Source: Chrysoperla carnea
Taxonomy: Eukaryota; Arthropoda; Insecta; Neuroptera; Chrysopidae
Direction: 5' to 3'
NCBI RefSeq assembly: GCF_905475395.1
Contig: NC_058337.1
Location: 69,212,368 to 69,276,367, forward strand
Length of the DNA stretch: 64,000 nucleotides
The first letter of the stretch is position 1; every line of letters begins with the position of its first letter. A model generated the notes under the pieces. The model was given only the letters and a program-made list of their open reading frames with translations. It searched no databases and was not told the DNA's origin. Positions 15,501 through 25,672 of the stretch are shown in pieces. The position numbers and the translations under genes were made by a program.

Positions 15501-18500
15501 ATGTTTCCCGGATAACGAAATAACATCTTCGTCATATTCATCTGAAGTGGGCTATTTCTCCTTTTGTGTTCTTTTTATATTCTTTGACTGTTGAGAGTTC
15601 CAAGGCTTGCTGCTAATTTTTTTTAATTTTCCCTTTCCGTAGAAATTATGTGAATTAGACTGTCATACATTTGAATAACTGTACAAATGTCAATATCAAC
15701 GGACTGTAAGTTTTTGCATACTTACACAATTAATTTTATTAAGTTTAAAAACTTCCACACGCGCGTCTTTTTGTAATCTCGCGTCTGTAGGCACGCGCCT
15801 ACTTTGCCTTATGGATAATCCACCTGTGCGGACAGGTAGGACAGTGATCCTAAGAATTCCGTTTTTCCCTAGGATAATGGAATATTTCACGAAATTCGTG
15901 ATGTTTTTAGTCTGAAAAGCAGCAGAAGACAAGCAAATAGAATAAAAAAACGTGAACATTCTGTATTCGTATGTAGGTAACAATACAATTTAGATATTAA
16001 ATAATATTTATAATTTAATATGCATATATTGTAATTTTTTGACATAACTGTGAATCATTAACATAGCCATAAATAGCAAATTGTTATTACAAAAATGACT
16101 CATAACATAAAAATCAATTTAAAAAAACCTAATGGTGCTTATAAGGTGCTGCAAAACGTTACCACAAAATCTTAATTCCAATTCTTTTTGTAACCTGCAG
16201 ATCAGAAATTGTTTTGCTGAATCTTTAAGGAATATTTTTACTATCCAATATATAAGTTTTTTTATAGCTCGTTATCTCATATACCATACTTATAAGTAAT
16301 AGTTAATATAACAAATATTTATTTTTATGACCACTGCTAACTATTTTAAAATTCATACACTGTCAAACCCATTCCAAATAAGCGTTACTGGTTAAAACAA
16401 ATGTTGTTTCCTTGATCCTTTTTTATAGGAAAAGTTTTTAAGCCGTAGTTTTTACAATCAGTCCACCAATCATATCTTTCGGCTTTAAATACTAGAATTA
16501 GTTGCATAATCTGCGTAATAATTGTTTTCGGTAGGCATCGGATTAACCTGAAAGTCATTTCTGCCTTTTCCTATCACCGAATATTTTCTCTCGATTAGCA
16601 GTTCATGTGCTAGAATGTTAAAGGGTTAATTGAGTGATTTATTTTTAAATTTTTCTAAAAAGAAATTACCGTCGTTAATTCGTCATACACGAAGATGCAT
16701 TTTGCTACAACGTCTATAAAATTTGAATGTTATGCCTGCAGAATAATACTTTAGCTGTATATTCAATAACAACACTTAGCAAAATGTCTTATTGGTATAC
16801 CTATTATAAAGTTGATTTCTAGTAATGGATATATACAGTTTTTTTTATTATTAATCATTATTTGAATATTTTTAAAACTTACCATAGTTGTTTTTTTTTT
16901 TTTTTTGTCACGTCTTTAAAATTAAAATGATAATTTTCACTTACTGGTATTTCAATAATTGCGGTAAACTACAGAAATGAACTGAATATTTCTCGAGAAA
17001 TTACTGACGCAGTTATCTATAACTATGATTGATATCTACCATGAAAATATTATCAATATTACACGGTTTGATTGTTGTTACACATTTCATTAGCGCCAAA
17101 TTTGTTAAATATTCGTCATATTTAAAAAAATCGTTGCTTTTTTCCGCACCTTTCTATTGCTTAAGATCATCGGTGGCCACTTTTATGTAGGCTCCAAGTA
17201 ATTAGACTCTTAAAATATTTAGTAGGTAACTATTCTCTTTGAATTCAGTCGCCTCGTCACCTTAACGCTGAATATAAAATAAATCTATCGAACTTTTTAT
17301 GTGCACCCTGTATATTTATTTAAAAGATTTTTAATGAGCTAATTGCTAAATGCCCATTAATTGTAATTTAGAATAAACTTTTTTTTAAATAAAAAAGTTT
17401 TTTACTCTATTTCCTTATATTTTTATTTTTTTAATTATTATGACATATTTTTAACAGTTTAGTGGTATTATCTATGATCACTATTCATGTCTTCAATCAA
17501 TTGATTTTAATAATAATAATATTTAATTGTTTTAAAATTATTTACTTGGAAAGATAATATCATTTATTGTATTTTATAATTTCGTAGAATTCGTTTTTAA
17601 CAAAATTATAATTTTATAAGCAAACACAAGTTATCCTAATTTAAGTATTATATTACACCGACAAATTTAATTTATAAAACTTTTTTTACTAAGAATTCCA
17701 TATGTGTTAATAAAACATATTTATTAATGAATTCGTATTGATTTGAATGTTTTTTAAAACAAATTGTATTCATTAATTGGAAACATCTGGCCAATTGCTT
17801 AATAAGACTTATTAATTAAAGTATACCAATGATCTCTAAAGAAATAATAAAAAAGCAAGATAAACACCCGCCCCGTCCATGTTATTTGGTATTAAATTAA
17901 GGGCCAGCATTCACAGATGAACCCGTCCGCCGGATTTGTGGCGATATCCGCGACAACCTTAATATTCGTACTTTTGCTAAGACAACCTTATACCATCATA
18001 CCTGAAATATTATTATTCAATTTGTGGTCACCCTGTATATTCAATGTCAAAAGAGAATAGCTGAATGTTAATATTTTTGAAAGCAGAGCTTTTTATAAAA
18101 AATACATTTTTTCGTAAACCTTATAATAAAAAAGTTTTCAATCTGTAGCCAACCTAGCTAGCACCCTGTACATATACATAGAAACTTGATGAAGATAAAT
18201 GACTATCCTTTATTCCGGAACTTGAAATTTCGGCAATCCTAAGATTTGAATTGGATGTGTTTCACAAAATCCGATCTAAATTTTGCAAAATTTACTAATT
18301 TAATTTACATTATTTATTTTATTTTATTTTTTTCATTCGTCATTTTTAATCTTTTTAGATCAGCCATTTACAATTTTTGCTCCAATCAATTCAGCAACAA
18401 AAGATACAAATAGTTATTTAAGAAATTCCGAACATGTAAAAAATTTACTGTTAAGTCATATTGTACTGGGCACACAAATTGATGTTGAAAAACAAAATAC

Positions 18501-21500
18501 TACCGAAGAAAATTATGAAACGCTGAGTGGTCGAACAATACACATTACAAAGAAAAATCAAAAGCTTTACGCAAATGATGCATTAATTATTAATCAAAAA
18601 ATACAATTACCTGCTGGTGTTATTATTATCATAGACAATTATGTTTTGGGTAAAGCAAATTTAAATAATACGCAACATCCAGAAAATATTCCTGTTAATT
18701 TGTTGACAACAATTTCTGGAACAAATGGTATTAATTCATCGGCATTAATTCAACAAACTAAAAATACAAATAATACAAAATTTATTGACAATATTTATCA
18801 AGTGTTATCTTTTTTCAAAGAAGGCGTTCGAGTATTTCAACATTTTCTGTCGAAATCCAACGTCTCGAAAGTACTTAAGGATGGTAAGTTTTAAAAAATT
18901 TTATCGGTTTAATTTTAGTAGGTATACATACATAGGATTATATGTTAAGCCTACATAGGAGTATAGTGTACATAGGATTAGTGTTAAGCCTAAAATTTTT
19001 TTTTTTTTTAATTTAAACAATTCGAAAATATAATCAAATATTTCATAAGTACTATAACAAGTATTTTTTTAAGGGTAAAAACGTCGAGATTAAACACATT
19101 GGAAAGCTAATTTTATAACATTTATGTTTTAAGATTATTTTGGGTTGGAGACCTTTTGGATAGGTTGCATGAAGCGTTGTCTGTGAGGTAGTATTTTTGA
19201 CATTTTTAACGAGCAGCTAAGGTATTTCTCCCAAAAAGATTCACAGGTGAAATTTTTCACATTTTTGAAGCATTATTCTGGCGAAAACTATTTACAGGGA
19301 TATAACCAAATCTTCGAACAGAAATCATATTTTAAAAAAAGATATAAAATTAGCTATCCATTGAACCCAAAATAATGGGGAATGATATTAATTTTACGTC
19401 TTTAATTTTGATTTAAAGTTTTTAACTTGATACCTTAAAAAAATATCCTTTATAAAAAAATAAGCAAGGCAGTCCCCTTGCTCCCTTACAATTTAGGTAA
19501 TATTATTTTTTATTTTAATCGACTTAGAGTAAAAATGTGATACCCTCGACGTACATCCTATGCTATTTTAATTTCCAAAAATTTTCTATGAAACTATAAA
19601 AGATACAAGTTTGCAAATTTTTAGATACCTTCAAATAATGAATATATTGATCCTTATTCTATGCCTGTTCTAAACGATAATATTAAGGGATTAAAATAAG
19701 GAATTAAATTTCTAGACAAGAGTTTCTAGCTAAGATTCGTTTCAAATCGAGTCTAAAAAACGACATACCTACTTTAAAGATCATAACTACTTCTTTACTT
19801 GCTCCTGTGATATGTATACAATTTTCTCCCCGACGGAGGCGGAAAGCGCCAGCTTCGTTTTGCACAGTGGATAGAAAGTTGACACTTTCCGCACGGAGAT
19901 GAGAAAACATATTATTGCGTGGATCAAAAGTGGTTAAAATATAATATGTATCTAAGAACATTTTTTCTAAAAATAATATATTAAGGGTAGGGGTGGGTAA
20001 TGGGAAGAAGTAATAATTTAAAGCTCTCCTATATTAATTAGGGTTTTTATAAAACATTACTGGACTTTTCACCACTTTTCTTCTTAAGTTAAAGTACAAT
20101 ATATTTATTTAATATATTTTAATAATTTAGATAAACGAAATGCATATCATTGCTTAAATTACCTACCACCTTTTTAACTATTTGAATTTTCTATTTCAGG
20201 TCAAGAGTATACAGTATTAGTACCATGCGATTCAGCATTCCAAAGATGGCACCCTATAGATTGGGGATTTTATCCATTTTCAGTTCCAGAATTTACTGAA
20301 GACGTTATTCGTAATCATTTTATAATTGGAAATATTCGACAAAACAGTATAAAAGGGGAAGAAGAAGTAAAAACTTTAGGAGGAAGAATTCTTAAATTTA
20401 GCTTAAAGCGTAAGTTTTTTCATCCTCCGCAGAAGCTTTACGTAAAACAATCACATCTACGTATGTTTAAATGTAGTATGTCGCGGATCTAGATCATTCC
20501 TTGGTTTTTAGAATCAATCTACATTAATGCGAATAATGTTTAGACGCTTTGTTAAATAAGTACAACCCTTCTGAGAAAGATATGTGGTTGTTTTATTCAG
20601 AAAGTTTTTTGTAGCCCTCCTTTTCTTATTAGCAGACCTAATAAAATACTCTTTTCGATTACTTTCAGCGACTCTCAATGTGAATGGTGTAACAATTGCA
20701 AAAGGTGATACTGCTGTAAAAGGTGGGAATTTAATGTTTATTAACGAAGTTTTATTCGTAAGTGAAAGCATTGTATCACGGTTACATCAACAGCACAAGG
20801 ATAAAGAAACACCACCTTTGTTAGCCTTTCCATGGTTTGGAGCACAATTTTTATCACACGCATTTCTAGCATTAGAGGGTGACAAACGTTTTACACAAAT
20901 GACTAGATTTTTGAATTTAGCTGATTTGGCGCAGCATGTTTCGGGTACGGGATATACATTTTTTGTACCGATTGATACAGCATTCGAAGCTCTTGGATTG
21001 AACAACATGCCGGATAATTATTTATCAACTGGTGATGGTTTGAAATTACTTTTGAATCATTTTGTTAAGAAACGTTTATACAAACGTGATTTTATTAATA
21101 ATACTACATTGACGACGCTTGGTGGAGATAGTATACGAGTCATCGAGGAAAATGGTAATTATAAGCATATTCACTGTAGAATATACACTTTTTTCTGACT
21201 ACTGATCCCAAATTCTTATTTCAAAAGTTTAACAAAGCAGAACGCAATAACTTGGAATATTCGCGTGAGGTTTATATACCCAAATCTGACCCGAACTATA
21301 GTGATGCTAAAGATTTCAGAACTATGAGTCTGATATCATTCCTATTTAAAACTTTTGATAAACTTATTGTCGGATACTCTTACACTTTATCCAGTAGTAG
21401 AGTTGTGAAGAAAACGTTTGCTAAAACAGCTATGGATTTGGAGACCTCTTTTTTTATATTGAGAGGTCTTCACCAATATAAATGTTGGGGCGGTGCCTAG

Positions 21501-24500
21501 TTTATGCATCAAATGTTTGGAAAGATGGAAGTGTAGCATGTTCGATGCAAGTTGCATCGGCAAAAATTTTAAGTGTCAAGTCAATTTGTGGCGTTGTTGG
21601 TTGCCTGAGACAATTGTACAACTACTGTGCTTGTGATTCCTTGGCTGATCTCAAAGATTTAGAATACTTGTTCGTGTAAATAGTAGAGCCATGCATTTAT
21701 AGCAGAGACGACGTGAACTAAAATGGTTCCTGCATGTAGCCAATCTCCTTAGTAAGTTAGGGGTCTTGGTAATTCTGGATATTATCTAAGCAGTGAAAAA
21801 TGGAAATTTTTAAGTTTATAATGAACCAGGTCCGTAAGAGGCATCCGCCACCGCCGCATAAGAAATAGAGACGCAAAACAAAACTTATGTTTTATACGTA
21901 AAACAAAAAGTTAGAAAAGAATCATGTTAAAGGCGCTCATTAATTTACATAGTCATTTTATTTTTTTGATAAATTTGATCCGATCTTATTAGCATTTTTT
22001 TTGAAACCCAATAATTTTGGGTGGCTCTTTTCAGCTGTGATGTCATTTTTTCACCAGCTATCGCTTAAATGCTTAATTCCGAAATCAGGACTCTACATTC
22101 TTGAAACCTATTAGAGCTAGGTTAATTTTGATAACAAATTTGAAAAGTATGACCCAAATTTAGTAGGATTACATACTTGGTTTATCAAAATTGGATAAAA
22201 TTTGAATGTGATAGAGCAAACTTAAATTTTTTGGATTCTGATGACGTCATCAAGTTAAAAAATTTGATTTTTTTGATAGCACAGGCAAATTTGATCCGAT
22301 CTTATTAGAATTTTTTTTGAAACCCAATAATTTTGGGTCGCTCTTTTCAGCTGTGATGTCAATTTTTCGCCAGCTATCACTTAAATGCTTAATTCCGGGA
22401 CCAGGGCTCTACATTCTTGAAAGCAATTAGAGCTAGGTTAATTTTGATAACAAATTTGAAAAGTATGACCCAAATTTAGTAGGACTACATACTTGGTTTA
22501 TCAAAATTGGATAAAATTTGAATGTGATAGAGCAAAATTAAATTTTTTGGATTCTGATGACGTCATCAAGTTAAAAAATTTGATTTTTTTGATAGCACAG
22601 GCAAATTTCATCCGATCTTATTAGAATTTTTTTTGAAACCCAATAATTTTGGGTCGCTCTTTTCAGCTGTGATGTCAATTTTTCGCCAGCTATCACTTAA
22701 ATGCTTAATTCCGGGACCAGGGCTCTACATTCTTGAAAGCAATTAGAGCTAGGTTAATTTTGATAACAAATTTGAAAAGTATGACCCAAATTTAGTAGGA
22801 CTACATACTTGGTTTATCAAAATTGGATAAAATTTGAATGTGATAGAGCAAAATTAAATTTTTTGGATTCTGATGACGTCATCAAGTTAAAAAATTTGAT
22901 TTTTTTGATAACACAGGCAAATTTGATCCGATCTTATTAGAATTTTTTTTGAAACCCAATAATTTTGGGTGGTTCTTTTCAGCTGTGATGTCAATTTTTC
23001 GCCAGCTATCACTTAAATGCTTAATTCCGAGACCAGGACTCTACATTCTTGAAACCTATTAGAGCTAGGTTAATTTTGATAACAAATTTGAAGAGTATGA
23101 CCCAAATTTAGTAGGATTACATACTTGGTTCATCAAAATTGGATAAAATTTGAATGTGATAGAGCAAAATTAAATTTTTTGGATTCTGATGACGTCATCA
23201 AGTTAAAAAATTTGATTTTTTTGATAGCACAGGCAAATTTCATCCGATCTTATTAAAATTTTTTTTGAAACCCAATAATTTTGGGTCGCTCTTTTCAGCT
23301 GTGATGTCAATTTTTCGCCAGCTATAACTTAAATGCTTAATTCCGGGACCAGGGTTCTACATTCTTGAAAGCGATTAGAGCTAGGTTAATTTTGATAACA
23401 AATTTGAAAAGTATGACCCAAATTTAGTAGGATTACATACTTGGTTTTATCAAAATTGGATAAAATTTGAATGTGATAGAGCAAAATTAAATTTTTTGGA
23501 TTCTGATGACGTCATCAAGTTAAAAAATTTGATTTTTTTGATAGCACAGGCAAATTTGATCCGATCTTATTAGAATTTTTTTTTGAAACCCAATAATTTT
23601 GGGTCACTCTTTTCAGCTGTGATGTCAATTTTTCGCCAGCTATCAGTTAAATGCTTAATTCCGGGACCAGGGCTCTACATTCTTGAAAGCTATTAGAGCT
23701 AGGTTAATTTTGATAACAAATTTGAAAAGTATGACCCAAATTTAGTAGGATTACATACTTGGTTTGTCAAAATTGGATAAAATTTGAATGTGATAGAGCA
23801 AAATTAAATTTTTTGGATTCTGATGACGTCATCAAGTTAAAAAATTTGATTTTTTTGATAGCACAGGCAAATTTGATCCGATCTTATTTGAATTTTTTTT
23901 GAAACCCAATAATTTTGGGTCGCTCTTTTCAGCTGTGATAACAATTTTACGCCAGCTATCACTTAAATGCTTAATTCCGGGACCAGGGCTCTACATTCTT
24001 GAAAGCAATTAGAGCTAGGTTAATTTTGATAACAAATTTGAAAAGTATGACCCAAATTTAGTAGGACTACATACTTGGTTTATCAAAATTGGATAAAATT
24101 TGAATGTGATAGAGCAAAATTAAATTTTTTGGATTCTGATGACGTCATCAAGTTAAAAAATTTGATTTTTTGATAACACAGGCAAATTTGATCCGATCTT
24201 ATTAGAATTTTTTTTGAAACCCAATAATTTTGGGTGGACCTTTTCAGCTGTGATGTCAATTTTTCGCCAGCTATCACTTAAATGCTTAATTCCGGGACCA
24301 GGGCTCTACATTCTTGAAAGCAATTAGAGCTAGGTTAATTTTGATAACAAATTTGAAAAGTATGACCCAAATTTAGTAGGACTACATACTTGGTTTATCA
24401 AAATTGGATAAAATTTGAATGTGATAGAGCAAAATTAAATTTTTTGGATTCTGATGACGTCATCAAGTTAAAAAATTTGATTTTTTGATAACACAGGCAA

Positions 24501-25672
24501 ATTTGATCCGATCTTATTAGAATTTTTTTTGAAACCCAATAATTTTGGGTGGACCTTTTCAGCTGTGATGTCAATTTTTCGCCAGCTATCACTTAAATGC
24601 TTAATTCCGAGACCAGGACTCTACATTCTTGAAATTATTAGAGCTAGGTTAATTTTGATCACAAATTTGAAAATTATGACCCAAATTTAGTAGGATTACA
24701 TACTTGGTTTATCAAAATTGCATAAATTAGGATGTGATAGAGCATTAATCAGATCGTAATGCAAAATACCCCAGTATCATTTAGGAGGGTAATGAGTTCC
24801 TTGTTTTGCTCGGAAACGTAGAGAGAAGCAATACTTTTATTTGATACTCTATCATTTGAATAAATTTAAAAAGTTTATCAATTAAATGTACAGACTCTGT
24901 AAGGTAAAATGACACGATTATGGCGTCTCTCCCCCATTTTGCCTTTACTCTTATATTAAATACTATCAGTATACGAATTTTCATCAAAATCATTAGAGCC
25001 GACCCCGATATATATAAGGCGCAAGCTAAATACTTGCCACCGGCGCTATATACCCTCGTTACGGCCTTGTTATGAGCAATCTGAAAACCGTGAACCTTTC
25101 GTAGCAAATACGACCGCTTTAGAAATTTCTATCCATCTTTAATTTTGGTAACGATACTTGATACCATTGCCCAAATAATATCTAAAGTCTCTAAAGTAAA
25201 AAAATCTGACAACATTAAAATTCGAACTTTATGAAACTCACATTCGCAAATCTTACATGATTATCCATTGAATATCCAGATTTTTCCTTACCATTCAGAA
25301 TTTCTTTTTCAGAAACAATTTTTTTTTTAAATACATATTTTTACAGGAAATATAACATTGAATGAAGCTCATGTGGTCGAAGGTGAAGTGTTCGTCTATA
25401 ATTTGGGAACGATGTATTTCATTGATAAGTTACTGTTTCCTCTTCCGAATACTCTACAAGAAGTGATTCCCACATCTTCAACAACTATTACAACAATGAT
25501 AACAAGTACGAGGAAACAGAGTACAGAAACAATTCCAGAAGAATTAGATGTAGAAGTTGGTACATCCACGGATTTACTATTAGAAGAAAGTACAGATGAT
25601 GGCCAATCAAATACATATCAAGTACCATTCATTTTATCGAATAAACTTAATATTAGTAATCCAATCAAATAA
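548..25672 (+). CDS. Secreted fasciclin-domain (FAS1) protein, five exons
   Basis: Exons are 548-830, 18359-18883, 20200-20409, 20669-21154 and 25347-25672. All four introns are phase 1 with GT-AG ends, and the exons join in frame to 609 codons plus a stop. The N-terminus has a hydrophobic signal-like segment (a second Met at residue 26 could also be the start). Three FAS1 repeats follow, at about residues 75-215, 230-372 and 402-532. Each has the family's central motif: FTIFAPINSA, YTVLVPCDSAF and YTFFVPIDTAF. The tail (about 533-609) is rich in Thr, Ser and acidic residues, with no terminal hydrophobic segment, so I infer a secreted rather than GPI-anchored protein. FAS1 proteins (fasciclin-1, midline fasciclin, TGFBI/periostin) act in cell adhesion and extracellular matrix. 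A poly(A) signal AATAAA lies at 25719-25724. The orthology to a named fasciclin is not settled, and the 17.5-kb first intron is inferred from phase and domain continuity. Confidence 0.85.
1341..1746 (+). repeat. Dispersed ~400-bp repeat, copy 1
   Basis: This copy matches 54147-54551 in the same orientation over about 400 bp with scattered substitutions and small indels. Shared landmarks are GATGCCAGCG near the left, a doubled ATCCATACAATTATATA near the right, and CCATGGAAACGCCTCC close to the right end. It has no coding capacity and no obvious terminal inverted repeats. Related sequences of about 140 bp flank this copy on both sides (about 1205-1345 and 1755-1895), which suggests that it sits inside an older repeat. 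Confidence 0.7.
3955..3976. repeat. GC-rich hairpin in AT-rich DNA
   Basis: TTCGGCGCCG, a 2-base spacer and CGGTGCCGAA form a near-perfect inverted repeat with one mismatch per arm. Its base composition contrasts sharply with the surrounding AT-rich intron. It may be the terminal hairpin of an unidentified mobile element. No function can be assigned. Confidence 0.6.
4760..5665. repeat. Fold-back element of about 0.9 kb
   Basis: The sequence at about 4770-4890 is repeated in inverted orientation at about 5545-5660. Shared landmarks are TTAGCCAT, AAGAAGAGTT, CGTTCTTAT and TATAAAACAAAGAG. The arms are about 120 bp and clearly diverged, so the insertion is not recent. The interior holds no coding region I recognise. 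The family and target duplication are not determined. Confidence 0.6.
8635..9375. repeat. Fold-back element with ~300-bp inverted arms
   Basis: The left arm (about 8635-8935) pairs with the right arm (about 9050-9375) at roughly 75-80% identity by eye. Outer landmarks are CTCAACCTACCGGGCCAG on the left and CTGGCCTGATAGGTTGAAG on the right. Inner landmarks are the inverted TAACTTTTTGCCGCTAGAA and CCATTTCTGAGATGATTTTT. The core has three copies, in both orientations, of a GC-rich module centred on ACTCGGGGGTTTTCGGGGTC. There is no transposase gene, so this is a non-autonomous fold-back element. The ORF at 8929-9129 lies inside the palindrome and is not a gene. Confidence 0.85.
11475..11639 (-). 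pseudogene. hAT transposase C-terminal remnant
   Basis: On the minus strand a 54-codon open stretch ends in a stop and contains SAERSFSKLKLIKNYLRST, the signature of the hAT dimerisation region near the transposase C-terminus. In intact members the motif is normally followed by a conserved Glu-Arg-Leu and Leu-Ser-Ile segment, which is missing here. Everything upstream of the dimerisation region is also absent. This is a dead fragment of a plain DNA transposon inside the FAS1 first intron. Confidence 0.8.
11650..11730 (-). mobile_element. hAT element terminal region
   Basis: Reading the minus strand from 11730, the sequence starts CAGTGACGGTTTCAGGTGTG and continues through a GC-rich stretch with GGCCACCGCACAGGGCC. 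This resembles the CAGTG-type terminus of hAT elements. It abuts the transposase remnant at 11475-11639 in the same orientation, so both are probably what remains of one internally deleted copy. I found no matching opposite terminus, so the other end is lost or diverged. Confidence 0.6.
12694..12712 (+). repeat. Short CATA microsatellite
   Basis: Tandem CATA/ACAT tetranucleotides form a short microsatellite inside the first FAS1 intron. It is a marker only, with no functional implication. Confidence 0.7.
13230..13765. repeat. Second fold-back element with GC-rich core modules
   Basis: Inverted arms run from about 13230-13370 and 13610-13765. Shared landmarks are CATTCGATTCGTTA, AGCGTCAAG, CACAATTCGGTTAATAGCGA and AAACTTGTTACT. 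The core contains several copies, in both orientations, of a module built on TTACTCGGGGGTTTT followed by a GATC- or GGTCGCTGA-like segment. The same module occurs in the fold-back at 8635-9375, although the outer arms of the two elements differ. There is no coding capacity. Confidence 0.8.
14540..14860 (+). mobile_element. Mobile-element tail with CGGA run and terminal hairpin
   Basis: The block contains four tandem GGAC units (14707-14726), followed by AACTAATTAGGTGATTTTAT. It ends in a near-perfect inverted repeat at 14827-14859: TATACCTTGCATAT, a 5-base loop, then ATATGCATGGTATA. The pattern of GGAC repeats before a conserved AT-rich segment and a terminal hairpin looks like the 3' part of an interspersed insect repeat. 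The left boundary and class are uncertain. Confidence 0.5.
21212..21720 (+). pseudogene. Truncated Jockey-like LINE fragment
   Basis: Translation of 21252-21500 gives VYIPKSDPNYSDAKDFRTMS followed by LISFLFKTFDKLI. This matches the start of the reverse transcriptase domain of Jockey-clade non-LTR elements. A second frame (21482-21679) gives LVYASNVW and VASAKILS, then a cysteine-rich segment, which resembles the region downstream of that domain. The central reverse transcriptase motifs, including the catalytic YxDD, are missing, so the copy is internally deleted and frame-shifted. It lies 58 bp after the donor of FAS1 exon 4, just before the satellite array. Confidence 0.75.
21971..24745 (+). 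repeat. Satellite array, 316-bp unit, ~8.8 copies
   Basis: Units start at 21971, 22287, 22603, 22919, 23235, 23552, 23869, 24184 and 24499, giving spacings of 315-317 bp. The last unit is truncated near 24745. Each unit starts at AAATTTGATCCGATC, or AAATTTCATCCGATC in some copies, and then runs through ACCCAATAATTTTGGGT, CAGCTGTGAT and TAGAGCTAGGTTAATTTTGA. The eight complete units end with the palindrome TGATGACGTCATCA. Units differ by only a few percent. The array lies in the last intron of the FAS1 gene. The identical ORFs at 24083-24277 and 24398-24592 are repeat copies, not genes. Confidence 0.97.

Larger units (their letters stand above)
831..18358 (+). other. Giant first intron of the FAS1 gene
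   Basis: About 17.5 kb separates the signal-peptide exon from the exon that continues FAS1 repeat 1. The codon split GTTTCAG / ATCAGCC restores an Asp and continues the domain without a gap. The interval holds repeats described separately: a dispersed 400-bp repeat, three fold-back elements, a hAT remnant, a TE tail with a CGGA run, and a GC-rich hairpin. The rest is AT-rich sequence with no ORF I can support. I see no nested gene that I can name. Confidence 0.7.

Noticed and set aside
17295-18185. Recurrent CACCCTGTATA-like strings (17304, 18029, 18171)
   Set aside because: They resemble ends of arthropod mobile elements, but I could not pair them into an element or find a target duplication.
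19704-19961. 85-codon minus-strand ORF with a GCGGAAAG...CTTTCCGC stem nearby
   Set aside because: It lies in a FAS1 intron, has no known motif, and the stem is short. An old element scrap is possible.
24083-24592. Two identical 64-codon minus-strand ORFs
   Set aside because: They are copies of the 316-bp satellite unit in register, not genes.
21971-24745. Regular repeats as a possible CRISPR array
   Set aside because: Units are 316 bp with no short-repeat/unique-spacer pattern, and the genome is eukaryotic.
24781-25107. 108-codon minus-strand ORF
   Set aside because: It sits in the last FAS1 intron just after the satellite; no homology is recognised and composition is unremarkable.
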